Assembly: GCF_002563635.1 (NCBI RefSeq)
Contig: NZ_PDIZ01000001.1
Span: 2,294,001 to 2,358,000, forward strand
DNA from: Bacillus sp. es.036
Lineage (GTDB): Bacteria > Bacillota > Bacilli > Bacillales > Guptibacillaceae
Reading direction: 5' to 3'
DNA length: 64,000 bases
In this document: in pieces, positions 46,989-56,322 of the stretch
Position numbering within the stretch: the stretch's first letter is position 1
How the letters are laid out: every line of letters begins with the position of its first letter
Program-made: the position numbers and the translations under genes
The notes under the pieces: generated by a model
What the model was told of the DNA's origin: nothing
The model's database searches: none
Seen by the model: the letters and a program-made list of their open reading frames with translations, nothing else

Positions 46989-48314
46989 ATGAGCAGTTTA
47001 CCGAAATCATCTAATTCTATTCAAATTGAAAGATATGGACTTGAATCCGTTCCAGAAACGTCGCGTACGACTCGCTGGTACGAATATACCATGATTCAAA
47101 TGGCTGTATCCGTGAATGCCGGGAATTTCCTTGTGCCTGCTCTTGCCGTTCTCGAAGGAGGACTTAGCTTCATTTGGGCTGTGCTTGCGACCGTATTCGG
47201 AGCAACTGTCGCCTTTCTATTCGTCTCATTCCTATCCTTTCCAGGAGCAAGACGCGGAATCCCGTCTCAATATGCAGTGCGAGCATTTGTTGGTGTAAAG
47301 GGAGCCCAATACTTTGCTTCACCAGTTAGAACCATCACGTCACTATACTGGTTTTCCGTCCAAACCATTGGCGGTACTTATATGGTCGTTGAGTTAATGA
47401 AACGCGCTTTTTCAATAAAGCTTCTGTTTCTGCCGACGTCACTGTTACTTGCTACTATAATGGCGTTACTTGCGTTAGTCGGTTTCGATGCGGTTAAAAA
47501 AGTGACCAAGTATTTTCTTCCTCTTTTATTTGCTGGAGGCGTTGCAATGTTCTTTGTTTATTTCACTACTTCTATTAACGGCAGCAGCTACTCATCCGTT
47601 ATCACATTTAATGGAGAACCAAACAGATCATTCTTTTTCTTCGCCAGCCTTGCATTTGTTCAGTATGTATCTGGAGTAAGCAGCTCTTCCGATATGGCAA
47701 GATACGCTAAATCTCCTCAGCATGCATTCTGGGGCATATTCTCTGGGAATACCTTTGGGTTTACATTAACCGCACTTCTCGGTGCCTATACCGCTACAGT
47801 AGCAGGAACATGGAACCCTTTTTTAATCACAAGTCAACAGACGCAATCTACTCTCCTGTTAATCCTAATCTTTGCATCCGCACTCTGTTCAATGATCATG
47901 ATCAACATTAGCAATGCGTACACAGGAGGATATAGCCTTCTAAACACGTTTCCATCTCTCGGACGAGTGAAGAGTGCCCTTTTACTAGGTTTCGCTGCTG
48001 TAGCGTTAAGTGCATTTCCAGCCTTTGTGGATGAAGCGGAATCGTTTATTTCTTTGCTTGGTGCTTTTGTTATTCCATTATCTGCCGTAATTGTGACTGA
48101 TTTTATGGTGATAAAAAAAGGAAGCTTCACATCTGCCATGCTCGAGACTTTATCAGAAAGAACATTAAACCGCTCAGGATTCCTCGCCATTTTATTGGGT
48201 GTTTTATTCTATCTTTTGCTTCCTACTGATTATTCACCAGGATTTTTATCTTTTCTATTAACAGGTATACTGTACCTTTTGTTCCACCGTTTTAAGAAAA
48301 AAAACGTTCACTGA
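46989..48314 (+). CDS. NCS1-family nucleobase permease
   Basis: 441 residues with about 12 membrane helices. The N-terminal signature near residues 10-35 (ERYGLESVPETSRTTRWYEY) and the GNFLVPALAVLEGGL segment after it place it in the nucleobase:cation symporter-1 family (cytosine, allantoin or purine transport). GANRG-type helices follow: ARRGIPSQYAVRAFVG near 83. It stands alone on the plus strand, so the substrate cannot be read from neighbours. Confidence 0.85.
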   Translation: MSSLPKSSNSIQIERYGLESVPETSRTTRWYEYTMIQMAVSVNAGNFLVPALAVLEGGLSFIWAVLATVFGATVAFLFVSFLSFPGARRGIPSQYAVRAFVGVKGAQYFASPVRTITSLYWFSVQTIGGTYMVVELMKRAFSIKLLFLPTSLLLATIMALLALVGFDAVKKVTKYFLPLLFAGGVAMFFVYFTTSINGSSYSSVITFNGEPNRSFFFFASLAFVQYVSGVSSSSDMARYAKSPQHAFWGIFSGNTFGFTLTALLGAYTATVAGTWNPFLITSQQTQSTLLLILIFASALCSMIMINISNAYTGGYSLLNTFPSLGRVKSALLLGFAAVALSAFPAFVDEAESFISLLGAFVIPLSAVIVTDFMVIKKGSFTSAMLETLSERTLNRSGFLAILLGVLFYLLLPTDYSPGFLSFLLTGILYLLFHRFKKKNVH

Positions 48315-48325
48315 ATGGTACCATG

Positions 48326-48359
48326 AAAAAAGTTCATGCTCACGGCATGAACTTTTTTT
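48326..48359. terminator. Bidirectional terminator
   Basis: AAAGTTCATGC with GCATGAACTTT, with A and T runs at both ends. It serves the permease (plus) and the 52-residue gene (minus). Confidence 0.88.
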
Positions 48360-48364
48360 CCTTA

Positions 48365-48523
48365 TTAATAATAACTTTTCCGATCAGCTTTACGAGGAAG
48401 CTTCTTTGCTTCTTTTTGTTCTTCCTCATCGATCACACCGCTCTGATACGATTCACTTAGCTGTTGGTGAACAGCCATTTCACCACTTTCATCATAAATC
48501 AATTCCTTCTTCTTATCAGTCAT
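48365..48523 (-). CDS. 52-residue hydrophilic protein, unknown
   Basis: A short gene found by eye: ATG at 48523 with an ideal ribosome site (AGGAGG) nine bases upstream, 52 codons, stop TAA, then a strong terminator. The protein starts MTDKKKELIYDESGEMAVHQ and is highly charged, with many Lys and Glu, ending in RKSYY. There is no membrane segment. No family is recognised. The combination of start, site and terminator makes it a likely real gene. Confidence 0.78.
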   Translation of the reverse strand: MTDKKKELIYDESGEMAVHQQLSESYQSGVIDEEEQKEAKKLPRKADRKSYY

Positions 48524-48680
48524 CACGTAGCCTCCTGTCGTTTCAGTCTTGCTTTCGTATTCTTTCCAACAACAGGACGGTTTACTTATCGATTGAGGAT
48601 TAATTCAAAACAAGTGAGGAAATTCATAACAAAAGATAACTTATGTATCGAGTCTGAGTGCAATTAGAAGGAATAAGCAG

Positions 48681-49187
48681 TTATTTACGAAGCTCTCGCA
48701 CAATATGAGGAAGCTCTGGGATTAATAACTTAGACATCGCTAATTTCACAGCACCTGAAGAACCCGGCATAGCAAAGATGGCCGTTTCCTTTGCAACCCC
48801 TCCAATGGCTCTGCTTAGCATAGCTGGCGTGCCAATATCATCTGTATAGCTAATCATACGAAACAGCTCACCAAACCCAGCTAGCTCCTTCTCAAGCACT
48901 CCTTCAACAACTTCATAGGTGACATCTCTTTTAGAAATGCCCGTTCCTCCATTTAATAAAACAGCATCCACATCACTAGCAGCAATCCCTCGCTGAATAG
49001 CCGACCAAATTTCCTCTTGATCATCTTTTACAATGGTTCGCTCGATCACCTTATGACCTTTTTCTTCTAGTAAGGAGGAAATGATTTTTCCGCTTTTATC
49101 AGTTTCGTTTGTTCTTGTGTCACTGACAGTGATAATCAAACAGTGAATAACTGCCGGCGCACTGGATTTATGTTCACTAAAGCTCAT
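48681..49187 (-). CDS. moaB: Molybdenum cofactor biosynthesis protein MoaB
   Basis: MogA/MoaB-family molybdopterin adenylyltransferase. About 168 residues: VSDTRTNETDKSGK near 23, LNGGTGISKRDVTYE near 80 (the MPT-binding motif), and MPGSSGAVKLAMSKLL near 140. The start with GAGAGGAG seven bases upstream is chosen over two earlier in-frame ATG codons. It overlaps the end of the upstream EcsC-family gene by 11 bp. No other moa gene is near. Confidence 0.93.
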   Translation of the reverse strand: MSFSEHKSSAPAVIHCLIITVSDTRTNETDKSGKIISSLLEEKGHKVIERTIVKDDQEEIWSAIQRGIAASDVDAVLLNGGTGISKRDVTYEVVEGVLEKELAGFGELFRMISYTDDIGTPAMLSRAIGGVAKETAIFAMPGSSGAVKLAMSKLLIPELPHIVRELRK

Positions 49188-50031
49188 TTCCATACTCCTC
49201 TCTAAGTTCATTTAGAAAACGTTTCTCATAGAACTTATGAGCGATTTCACTGACTGACCGAGTAAATCGATAGTTCACAGCTGCTCCAATCGCTATGCCA
49301 AGAATCGGAATTCCTTGAATCATTTTTTTCCGCAGCATCATTAGTACGGTACCTTTTATCATTTGCTTCATCGGACCCTGTAACCAGTTGGCATCAGCAA
49401 TTCCTTCAGGACCTTCATAAAAATATGGATGTGCCTGCTCTTGCTTTACTTCTTGCTCTAATTCTCGCCAGGCTCGCTCTTGTAAACCTTTAGGAAGAGT
49501 AGCCATGTGGAAAACTTTAAGGGCTATCATCATTTCAGAAGGGTAATTGACAGGGTAACCATAAGTCATCGCAATAAGCTGTACCGTTCTTAGGTTAATG
49601 GCAAGCACCGCTGGTAAATCAAGACCTAATAATAAAAAACTTCCCGTACCTGCAAGTCCCCCTTGCGCAAATGAAACCATTCGCTGTCGCGCAATTTGTT
49701 GATCAGCAATATAGACAAGCTGATCAACAGTCAAGTTCTTCATATCCTGAATTTGTTCGATCTCTGGATGAAACAAGCGTGCATCGGTTAAGAGTCGATG
49801 ACTGGCATCGACCTGAGATTGTGAATTTTGTATAAGCGAATGCATATGAAAAAGCGCCGAGTCCATTACGGCATACAAACGTGTTTTGGCTTTAGAATCC
49901 AGCTGATTGAGCTGGTGGTTATACAACTTGTGAAATGTTCGCTCTATGTCAGTTGCTTCATGCGCAAAATGCTCTTCTTCCCATAAATGAATGACCGTCA
50001 TTCTTTTTTGTTCTCTTTCTGTCCACACCAA
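49177..50031 (-). CDS. EcsC-family protein
   Basis: 284 residues. EcsC-like central hydrophobic helices with GLAGTGSFLLLGLDLPAVLA and INLRTVQLIAMTYG near 120-155. The C-terminus has GIPILGIAIGAAVNYRFTRSV, predicted to insert in or lie on the membrane. The family takes its name from the third gene of the B. subtilis ecs ABC-transporter operon; function is unclear. TTG start with GGGAG. Its 3' end overlaps moaB. Confidence 0.85.
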   Translation of the reverse strand: MVWTEREQKRMTVIHLWEEEHFAHEATDIERTFHKLYNHQLNQLDSKAKTRLYAVMDSALFHMHSLIQNSQSQVDASHRLLTDARLFHPEIEQIQDMKNLTVDQLVYIADQQIARQRMVSFAQGGLAGTGSFLLLGLDLPAVLAINLRTVQLIAMTYGYPVNYPSEMMIALKVFHMATLPKGLQERAWRELEQEVKQEQAHPYFYEGPEGIADANWLQGPMKQMIKGTVLMMLRKKMIQGIPILGIAIGAAVNYRFTRSVSEIAHKFYEKRFLNELREEYGNEL

Positions 50032-50111
50032 TTGAAATCGCTCCCTTCAACCCCTTTCCTATATTGTATCTTTTCCCTTCAAAAACTTCCAACAAAGGTG
50101 AAAGAAGGATA

Positions 50112-50142
50112 CAAAAAAAAGAGCACCCTTTTCGGGTGCTCT
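50112..50142 (-). terminator. Terminator after ackA
   Basis: Minus-strand AGAGCACCC with GGGTGCTCT, AAAA loop and eight T. Confidence 0.9.
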
Positions 50143-50146
50143 TGAT

Positions 50147-51334
50147 TTATTTAGAAAGTCGAACAGTATCTCGCGCAATCACAACTTCTTCATTTGTTGG
50201 GATAATCATAACTTTTACAGGTGAGTGAGGATAGTTAATGAAAGCTTCTTTCCCTTTCACCTTGTTTAGAGCTGGATCCCAGTAAACGCCCATAAATTCA
50301 AGGCCACGTAACACACGTGCACGAACCGCGTCACTATTTTCACCGATACCTGCTGTGAAAATAATGGCATCTAGTCCTGACATACGCGCAGCGTAAGACC
50401 CAATGTATTTATGAATACGAGAAGTAAATACTTCAAGGGCAAGTTCAGCACGTTCGTTTCCAGCTTCGGCTTTACTTGTGATATCGCGAAGATCACTTGA
50501 GAAACCAGATACGCCAAGAAGACCACTTTTCTTATTTAATGTATTCATTACTTCTTCTGCTGTTTGACCAGTCTTATCCATAATAAATGGAATTAAGGCA
50601 GGGTCAATATTTCCAGAACGAGTTCCCATCGTCACACCAGCTAGTGGTGTAAAGCCCATGGAAGTATCGATTGACTTTCCACCTTCAATTGCTGCAATAC
50701 TTGCTCCGTTACCAAGGTGACAAGAAAGAATACGTAATTGATCAAGCGGACGACCAAGCATTTCTGCAGCACGCTCTGAAACATACTTATGAGAAGTACC
50801 GTGGAAACCATACTTACGAACACCGTAATCTTCATAATATTCGTAAGGTAAGCTATATAAGAAAGATTGCTCTGGCATTGACTGGTGAAAAGCTGTATCA
50901 AATACAGCTACAGATGGAACTTCTGGCAAAATCTCACGGAACGCACGGATACCTACAAGGTTTGCAGGGTTATGCAATGGTGCAAGCTCTGATACTTCTT
51001 CAATTCCAGCAAGTACTTCATCTGTAATCATTGCAGAATCATTAAATTTCTCTCCACCATGAACAACGCGATGACCAACACCTTCAATTTCATCATAAGA
51101 TGAAATAATAGAAAAGCTAATCAGCTTGTCCAAAAGCATTTTTACTGCTACTGCATGATCAGGGATATTAGTGATTTCTTCTTTTTTTTCACCGTGCACT
51201 TCTATTGTAAAAATGGCGTCATCAAGGCCGATTCTCTCCACGAGTCCTTTTGTGATAACAGTTTCTTCCGGCATATTTAAAAGTTGAAACTTCAACGAAG
51301 AACTACCGGCGTTGATTGCGATTATTTTCGCCAT
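50147..51334 (-). CDS. ackA: Acetate kinase
   Basis: Acetyl phosphate plus ADP to acetate plus ATP in overflow metabolism. 395 residues from the ATG with AAAGGAG upstream (the longer in-frame start at 51412 is rejected). It has [16 protein letters not shown] at the start, [10 protein letters not shown] near 90, [26 protein letters not shown] and the C-terminal [10 protein letters not shown] cre-like site and a leader hairpin lie upstream, in keeping with CcpA activation in Bacillus. Confidence 0.97.
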   Translation of the reverse strand: MAKIIAINAGSSSLKFQLLNMPEETVITKGLVERIGLDDAIFTIEVHGEKKEEITNIPDHAVAVKMLLDKLISFSIISSYDEIEGVGHRVVHGGEKFNDSAMITDEVLAGIEEVSELAPLHNPANLVGIRAFREILPEVPSVAVFDTAFHQSMPEQSFLYSLPYEYYEDYGVRKYGFHGTSHKYVSERAAEMLGRPLDQLRILSCHLGNGASIAAIEGGKSIDTSMGFTPLAGVTMGTRSGNIDPALIPFIMDKTGQTAEEVMNTLNKKSGLLGVSGFSSDLRDITSKAEAGNERAELALEVFTSRIHKYIGSYAARMSGLDAIIFTAGIGENSDAVRARVLRGLEFMGVYWDPALNKVKGKEAFINYPHSPVKVMIIPTNEEVVIARDTVRLSK

Positions 51335-51378
51335 GTGTGACAGCTCCTTTATTTCAGTAAAATTAGAATACGACACGA

Positions 51379-51404
51379 AAATAGAAGGGTAAGACCCTTC
51401 TATC
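51379..51404 (-). other. Hairpin in the ackA leader
   Basis: Minus-strand ATAGAAGGGT with ACCCTTCTAT (10 bp, CTT loop), followed by TTTCG. It could be an attenuator or a stability stem; the short T stretch makes termination uncertain. Confidence 0.5.
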
Positions 51405-51449
51405 TTTAGCACTCTTATTATTTAAACACCGACCATTACTTTATTCAAG

Positions 51450-51466
51450 GTGAAAACCGCTTACAT
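51450..51466 (-). promoter_or_regulatory. cre-like site upstream of ackA
   Basis: Minus-strand TGTAAGCGGTTTTCA, close to the CcpA consensus but with one extra base in the right half. It lies about 115 bp upstream of the start, ahead of a possible TTGAAT/TAAATA promoter, the position expected for CcpA activation. Confidence 0.5.
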
Positions 51467-51509
51467 TCAAGTATTCCGTCAATTCAGATTTGTAAACGTT
51501 TCACTTCAG

Positions 51510-52502
51510 TTATGAAAGCTGTGAAAACCACCCATTGATCTGTTGCATCATGTTCAGCATCGCTTCACGATTTGAGAACGATGGGAGTTTTGCCATCATC
51601 ACTTGCTTTGGTTTTAACGTATGTTCTCCTTTTTTCTGAGTAACGAGGATGCTTTTGGCCTGTGATTCATTCGCAAACAAGCTAGTTGGCAATTGAATAA
51701 TTCCATGGATAACAGAGCGATCGTTGAGCAAATTCCTTACTTGCTTTGCGCCATCATCTCCAAAGAGAAAGTTTGGAATCATGAAGAAAAGCATACCAGA
51801 GTCTTCCGTCATGTTTAAACTTTGTTCGATCAAGAGATGATGAACATAAGACATTCCCTCTTCCGCTTTTAACTCATATTTCGCAGCTGCCTCTTCGTGT
51901 GGGTAATACCCGACAGGTAAATCTGTCACCACAGTATTTACTTGAGGAATGTAGAGTGGCTTCACACTATCCTGGTGAAGAAATTCCACTTGATGCTTTT
52001 GCAAGTTAGCATTAACAAATCCCAGGTGCAAGAGAAGATCGTCGGGTTCAACACCGTACGCTTCTACGTTCTCTCCATCCAATTGATTGAGGACTGACGT
52101 TAGCAAATTCCCAGTGCCAACAGCAGGATCAAGAATCTTCATGTTATCAAGATTTAGAACCTCTTTATATTTTTTCACAAGATACCCAATTAAATGCGCC
52201 ACACTATCAGGTGTCATTGCATGGTGAGGTTGAATACCTTTTTTCATTCCTTTAAGCAGGGCCAGTTGGATCCCTTTCCGCACCGTTTCTTGTTCTGCTC
52301 CATCAAGACTACATGAGTCATACAGATTTTTTAGACGCACAACCGTATCAGCATCTAGTTCTTCTTGAAGGACTTTATTTTCAAATATATTTAAACCTGT
52401 CTCGACAAGTGCTTCAAGATAAGACATCTCTAACTTATTTTGAATGACAAGTGTTGATTCATCTAACACGTTATATAGATTTTCTACAGTTAATTCGGAC
52501 AT
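51510..52502 (-). CDS. ytxK: Class I SAM-dependent methyltransferase YtxK
   Basis: 330 residues. The C-terminal methyltransferase domain (about 85-300) has the SAM-binding ILDPAVGTGNLLTSVL near 113 and a catalytic DLPVGYYP near 190, like the N6-adenine DNA methylases of restriction systems but without a specificity subunit. In B. subtilis, ytxK is next to ackA. The target is unknown. The ribosome site is AGGAGG. Confidence 0.92.
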   Translation of the reverse strand: MSELTVENLYNVLDESTLVIQNKLEMSYLEALVETGLNIFENKVLQEELDADTVVRLKNLYDSCSLDGAEQETVRKGIQLALLKGMKKGIQPHHAMTPDSVAHLIGYLVKKYKEVLNLDNMKILDPAVGTGNLLTSVLNQLDGENVEAYGVEPDDLLLHLGFVNANLQKHQVEFLHQDSVKPLYIPQVNTVVTDLPVGYYPHEEAAAKYELKAEEGMSYVHHLLIEQSLNMTEDSGMLFFMIPNFLFGDDGAKQVRNLLNDRSVIHGIIQLPTSLFANESQAKSILVTQKKGEHTLKPKQVMMAKLPSFSNREAMLNMMQQINGWFSQLS

Positions 52503-52627
52503 TAATCGGCCTCCTATCAGTTCGCCGTCTCTATTGTAAACAGTCTTGACTTCTTTCGCAACAATGATAGATGAGAAACCAACGTCTTCTTTCCTTGAAA
52601 CTAGCTAAAACGTAATCGCCTAACGTG

Positions 52628-52664
52628 TAAAAAAGGACTTCGATGAAGTCATCGAAGTCCTTTT
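52628..52664 (-). terminator. Terminator after tpx
   Basis: Minus-strand AAGGACTTCGATGA with TCATCGAAGTCCTT and a T run: a long perfect stem. Confidence 0.9.
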
Positions 52665-52677
52665 CATAGGAGATGTA

Positions 52678-53175
52678 TTATTCCGCTTGTTTTGCAGCAT
52701 TTAGAGCAGCATCATAATCAGGATGATTAGTCGCTTCACTCACGTACTCTGTGTGCACAACCTCACCGTTACGATTCACAACAAACACAGCTCTTGCTAG
52801 CAAACGCAGTTCCTGCATAGCTACGCCAAATGCTTTACCAAATGAAAGGTCTCGATGATCTGATAAGGTAATCGCATCTTCAATACCAGCCGCACCACAC
52901 CAGCGTTTTTGAGCAAATGGAAGATCAGCACTAATAGTTAATACTTTTACGTTGTTAAGTTTTGCAGCTTCTTCATTGAATTTACGTGTTTGTGCATCAC
53001 AAACACCTGTATCAAGAGATGGTACAACACTAATAAGACGAGTACCTGGATAATCTTCAAGCGTCTTTTCAGATAGATCATTTGCAAGCACAGTAAAATC
53101 AGGAGCCTTGTCACCAACTTTTACTTCTTCACCTAAAAGCGTCATTGGCGTTTCTTTAAATGTAATGTTAGCCAT
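52678..53175 (-). CDS. tpx: Thiol peroxidase
   Basis: Peroxiredoxin that reduces lipid and other hydroperoxides with thioredoxin. 165 residues from the ATG with AAAGGAGG upstream (the longer frame is rejected). Peroxidatic Cys in [14 protein letters not shown] near 60 and resolving Cys in [10 protein letters not shown] near 94, as in Tpx. The gene is monocistronic, with its own terminator. Confidence 0.96.
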   Translation of the reverse strand: MANITFKETPMTLLGEEVKVGDKAPDFTVLANDLSEKTLEDYPGTRLISVVPSLDTGVCDAQTRKFNEEAAKLNNVKVLTISADLPFAQKRWCGAAGIEDAITLSDHRDLSFGKAFGVAMQELRLLARAVFVVNRNGEVVHTEYVSEATNHPDYDAALNAAKQAE

Positions 53176-53264
53176 GTTCATACCTCCTTTATAATTGGTC
53201 GTATGTACGACTAACTTCATCATATAGGTGTAACCAGTAGATTTCAAGAAATCAGCAGTAGCTA

Positions 53265-53298
53265 CAAAAAAAAGCTACCTCATTATAAAGTAGCTTAA
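53265..53298 (-). terminator. Terminator after ytfJ
   Basis: Minus-strand AAGCTAC with GTAGCTT and eight T, overlapping the ytfJ stop codon. Confidence 0.83.
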
Positions 53299-53831
53299 AA
53301 ATCGAGATCTTGCTTATTGTCATCTTGATGTCTTTGCTGTCCCCGAAAAAGATGTTTGGATTGAGAGCTTTGTCTTGATGATCCTGAAGCGTTTTGTTGA
53401 CCTTGTTGACTTTTTTGGTTTTTATTTCCATCTGAGTTCTGATTCATATTTTGAAGGATGCTTTGTACCTTTTCAATAGCCTGCGGTGCAAGGTCAAGTA
53501 GTCTCTCGTAAAGATGAGTTGTATTGTCCAGATGAATCATTTTTATATCCCCTGCACTGACGATTAGAAAAGCAATGGGGGTAATGGAAACCCCTCCACC
53601 ACTTCCGCCGCCAAATGGCTCCCCTTTACTTTGGCCCTGCTGGTTGGACTGTTGTTTCAACATGAATTCACTACCACCAGCAGCAAATCCAAATCCAACC
53701 TTTGAAACCGTCAAAATAACACTCCCATCTGGAGTTTCGACCGGATCACCAATAATGGTGTTTACATCGATCATATCTTTCAAATTTTCCATTGCCGTTT
53801 GCATTAATCCTTCAATTGGATGTTCAGACAT
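53295..53831 (-). CDS. ytfJ: Sporulation protein YtfJ (GerW family)
   Basis: 178 residues. The GerW domain (about 1-120) begins EHPIEGLMQTAMENLKDMID and has the Gly-rich GGGSGGGVSITPIAFLIV centre. The tail (about 125-178) is Gln/Asn/Ser-rich and low complexity. In B. subtilis, GerW (YtfJ) is needed for normal spore germination. It is about 28 bp downstream of ytfI and probably co-transcribed. Confidence 0.92.
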   Translation of the reverse strand: MSEHPIEGLMQTAMENLKDMIDVNTIIGDPVETPDGSVILTVSKVGFGFAAGGSEFMLKQQSNQQGQSKGEPFGGGSGGGVSITPIAFLIVSAGDIKMIHLDNTTHLYERLLDLAPQAIEKVQSILQNMNQNSDGNKNQKSQQGQQNASGSSRQSSQSKHLFRGQQRHQDDNKQDLDF

Positions 53832-53859
53832 GTGTTTTCCTCCTTCACTTCCTAAACCG

Positions 53860-54459
53860 CTAAGCCTCCTGTAACTTTTTCTGAGACTTCATCAATTTAA
53901 TTACCGCGATCATAGCATGCCCCAGTTTGAACGTAATCATGCATTTCATATAAGTTTGAATTGTTTTCATTTCATAGATTGGCGTGACAATAAGTTGAGG
54001 AATTGTATGAAGGTTTGAGTAGTGTGATAGAAGCGTAAAAATCGCTACCTTCGCATTCATTACAATTTCAGCAAAGACAGCTGTATTGGCAGCATTCCCC
54101 GCCCCGAAATTGGTTTCCCATTGAACATTTTTAAAACGTACTCGTTTCAAGAAAAATAAGAACGACTTCCTAGCACGAAATGCTTTTTTTAATACCTGAA
54201 CCAATTCCTTTGTTTCACCTTTAAGCCCTTTTTCTTTCTTCTTCTTTTTGACAGTTTCTTCCCCCTCTTCAAATAACTCGATTAAGGGAATAGTCGTTTC
54301 ATAGACGACAAGTCCAAAAAGCGCTCTCACAGCTATCTGAAGTTCCTCCACCGTTGAAGAATGTTCCATAATCACCGTTACTCTTACAGTCGAAAAAATA
54401 ATAAGAGGTAAGGATGCGATGATTAAGAGTAAAAGAATAGCAGCGATCGCAATAATCAC
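53860..54459 (-). CDS. ytfI: YtfI-like DUF2953 protein
   Basis: About 199 residues from a GTG start that has GGAGAGAG about 11 bases upstream. A longer TTG frame to 54498 is not supported. The N-terminal membrane helix (residues 1-22, IIAIAAILLLLIIASLPLII) is followed by a basic region (TVKKKKKEKG) and an alpha/beta C-terminal domain. The role is unknown; it precedes ytfJ, as in B. subtilis. Confidence 0.82.
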   Translation of the reverse strand: MIIAIAAILLLLIIASLPLIIFSTVRVTVIMEHSSTVEELQIAVRALFGLVVYETTIPLIELFEEGEETVKKKKKEKGLKGETKELVQVLKKAFRARKSFLFFLKRVRFKNVQWETNFGAGNAANTAVFAEIVMNAKVAIFTLLSHYSNLHTIPQLIVTPIYEMKTIQTYMKCMITFKLGHAMIAVIKLMKSQKKLQEA

Positions 54460-54512
54460 TAAACATCTCTCTCCTTTTATTTTTTTGTAAGAGACCAAAA
54501 AAATTAGAGTAT

Positions 54513-54543
54513 AAAATAAACCTGCCCAAAATGGGCAGGTTTA
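54513..54543 (-). terminator. Terminator after yteJ
   Basis: Minus-strand AACCTGCCCA with TGGGCAGGTT and a T-rich tail. Confidence 0.87.
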
Positions 54544-54557
54544 TTCAATATGAGATT

Positions 54558-55031
54558 TTATTTTTCATGTACAACAGTCGTCTCAGCAAACAAATCATGA
54601 ATGCCCTGTTTCTTTTTTGTGAAGGCCACGACAAGAAAACCTACAAATAAAATCGTCTTGCTTATAAAACGACCAATTCCTTCTCTAAAAATAACGGTTC
54701 CCCAGGTTAACTTCGTCTTATCAAGGGACGCTACCTTTAATCCGAAAAGCATTTTCCCAAGTGTCTGAGACAAAAATTTTGTCATTAAAATAAAATACAT
54801 ATAATAAACAATTCCTGTTAGAATGGCCTGTAAAGGTAAAATGGCCGGTTCTGTTGCTGGTAAGTCAAATCCTCTTATTAGAGGTGTGATCAGAATGCCA
54901 TTCAAACTTGCTACCACTATAATATCAACTAAATATGCCCAAAAACGCATCCAGAAGCCCGCATAACGTACGTGCCTCGCCTCTGTGTCTACCGATGCGG
55001 GAGGGGCAGTCATACTCATTGTTTCGTCCAT
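54558..55031 (-). CDS. yteJ: RDD-family membrane protein YteJ
   Basis: 157 residues with the RDD domain: three or four membrane helices, the first Arg-rich segment YAGFWMRFWAYLVDIIVVA near 24-42, and the motif QTLGKMLFGLKV near 89. In B. subtilis, yteJ is the partner of sppA under sigma-W; it is linked to lantibiotic and membrane stress resistance. It starts about 13 bp after sppA, so it is co-transcribed. Confidence 0.92.
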   Translation of the reverse strand: MDETMSMTAPPASVDTEARHVRYAGFWMRFWAYLVDIIVVASLNGILITPLIRGFDLPATEPAILPLQAILTGIVYYMYFILMTKFLSQTLGKMLFGLKVASLDKTKLTWGTVIFREGIGRFISKTILFVGFLVVAFTKKKQGIHDLFAETTVVHEK

Positions 55032-55044
55032 TCTGCCTGCCTCC

Positions 55045-56040
55045 TTATTCAGAATATAAATACATTAACTCAGGGGATTGCGGCGTTGATAGAAGCTGCT
55101 GAATGCCTAAAAGATCTTTGTCGGGCCCCATGAGTTTTGCAGCTGTCATTTCAAATAATGAATTAAAACCAAGGTTTTGCTTATATTGAACAACTTGTAG
55201 CTTGTTATCTCCAAGATCTTTCTTCATTCCTTCAATTGTATCTTCTAAATTACCAAGATCATCTACAAGGTTCACTTCTTTCGCTTGTCTTCCATCGTAT
55301 ATTCTACCGTCAGCAAGTTCACGGACTTTGCTTTCGTCTATTCCTCTACCTTCACTCACGATCCGAACAAACTGATCATATGAGTTATCAATCATTGATT
55401 GTAAAATTTCTCGCTCTTCTTCGGTCATTTCTCGGCTCGGTGACATGATATCTTTATGAGGACCGCTCTTAATCGTCTCCCACTTCACACCAACTTTTTC
55501 AGCTAATTCTGCATAATTCATTGATTGCATGATTACCCCAATTGAACCTGTAATTGTAGAAGGACTTGCTACAATTTTATCTGTCGGAGCAGAAATGTAA
55601 TAACCCGCAGAAGCTGTCATACTTCCCATTGAAGCGTAGATCGGTTTATCCGTTTTTTCTTTGATCTCCAAAAGTTTATCGTGAATCTCTTCACTTTCTA
55701 CAACACCACCGCCTGGCGTATTCAGCCTTAAGATAATCCCTTTGACGCTCTTATCTTCTGCAGCATGCTCTAACCGTTTCATAAATATATCGTGATTGTA
55801 TCCTGCCTGCGGCAGAAAGCTAGTATTCGTTCCTGTATCTTGAATAACACCTTCCACATTAAGAACGGCGATTTTATTCGAGCTGCTCCCTTCTTCAATA
55901 ACCGTCTCTGCAAATTGGTCTGTCGTATTCATTTCTTCTTGCCACCCGCCAAATGCCAGACTTGAAACAAAATTAAAACCAAGTGATACGATGATGAGAA
56001 CTACTGTAATACCTAATGCAATCCATCGTTTTCCATTCAT
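55045..56040 (-). CDS. sppA: Signal peptide peptidase SppA
   Basis: Membrane serine protease of the S49 family that degrades leftover signal peptides. 331 residues: an N-terminal membrane anchor (about 7-25), the nucleophile Ser in MGSMTASAGYYIS near residue 145, and the general-base Lys in the IKSGPHKDIMSPSREM region near 197. Downstream of a sigma-W-type promoter and upstream of yteJ. The ribosome site is GAGGAGG. Confidence 0.95.
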   Translation of the reverse strand: MNGKRWIALGITVVLIIVSLGFNFVSSLAFGGWQEEMNTTDQFAETVIEEGSSSNKIAVLNVEGVIQDTGTNTSFLPQAGYNHDIFMKRLEHAAEDKSVKGIILRLNTPGGGVVESEEIHDKLLEIKEKTDKPIYASMGSMTASAGYYISAPTDKIVASPSTITGSIGVIMQSMNYAELAEKVGVKWETIKSGPHKDIMSPSREMTEEEREILQSMIDNSYDQFVRIVSEGRGIDESKVRELADGRIYDGRQAKEVNLVDDLGNLEDTIEGMKKDLGDNKLQVVQYKQNLGFNSLFEMTAAKLMGPDKDLLGIQQLLSTPQSPELMYLYSE

Positions 56041-56075
56041 AGTAAGCCTCCTCTATATCCTGATGCTATCTTATG

Positions 56076-56102
56076 TACGATGAGACCAAGTTATTGGTTT
56101 CA
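56076..56102 (-). promoter_or_regulatory. Sigma-W promoter of sppA-yteJ
   Basis: Minus-strand TGAAAC, 17 bp, CGTA, the canonical sigma-W elements, with a start about 28 bp before the sppA ATG. The B. subtilis sppA-yteJ operon is a sigma-W target. The rest of the 282-bp gap to the NAD kinase gene holds a small AGGAAG-CGCA-CTTCCT palindrome (56131-56146) and nothing else clear. Confidence 0.8.
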
Positions 56103-56322
56103 TATTTTTGAGAATACCATACAAAATAAGGAAGCGCACTTCCTAAACGTACGGAAACAAATTTAGTACAATTCTATTGGATAGAATAAGTACTGTTCAT
56201 CTCACACCATTTTAAAATCGTTTTACGCGTTTTAAAGGGAACTAAATTCAATTTTTTCTTTTTTCTAAAAAGAGAGAGTGTTAAAGTAAAAAGGACTAAC
56301 AGTAGGACAAGGAGGAATTCAA

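Noticed and set aside
51335-51412. N-terminal extension of acetate kinase
   Set aside because: The added segment is not part of the family, and the internal ATG has AAAGGAG. The same reasoning was applied to tpx, ald, nrnA, marR and moaB.
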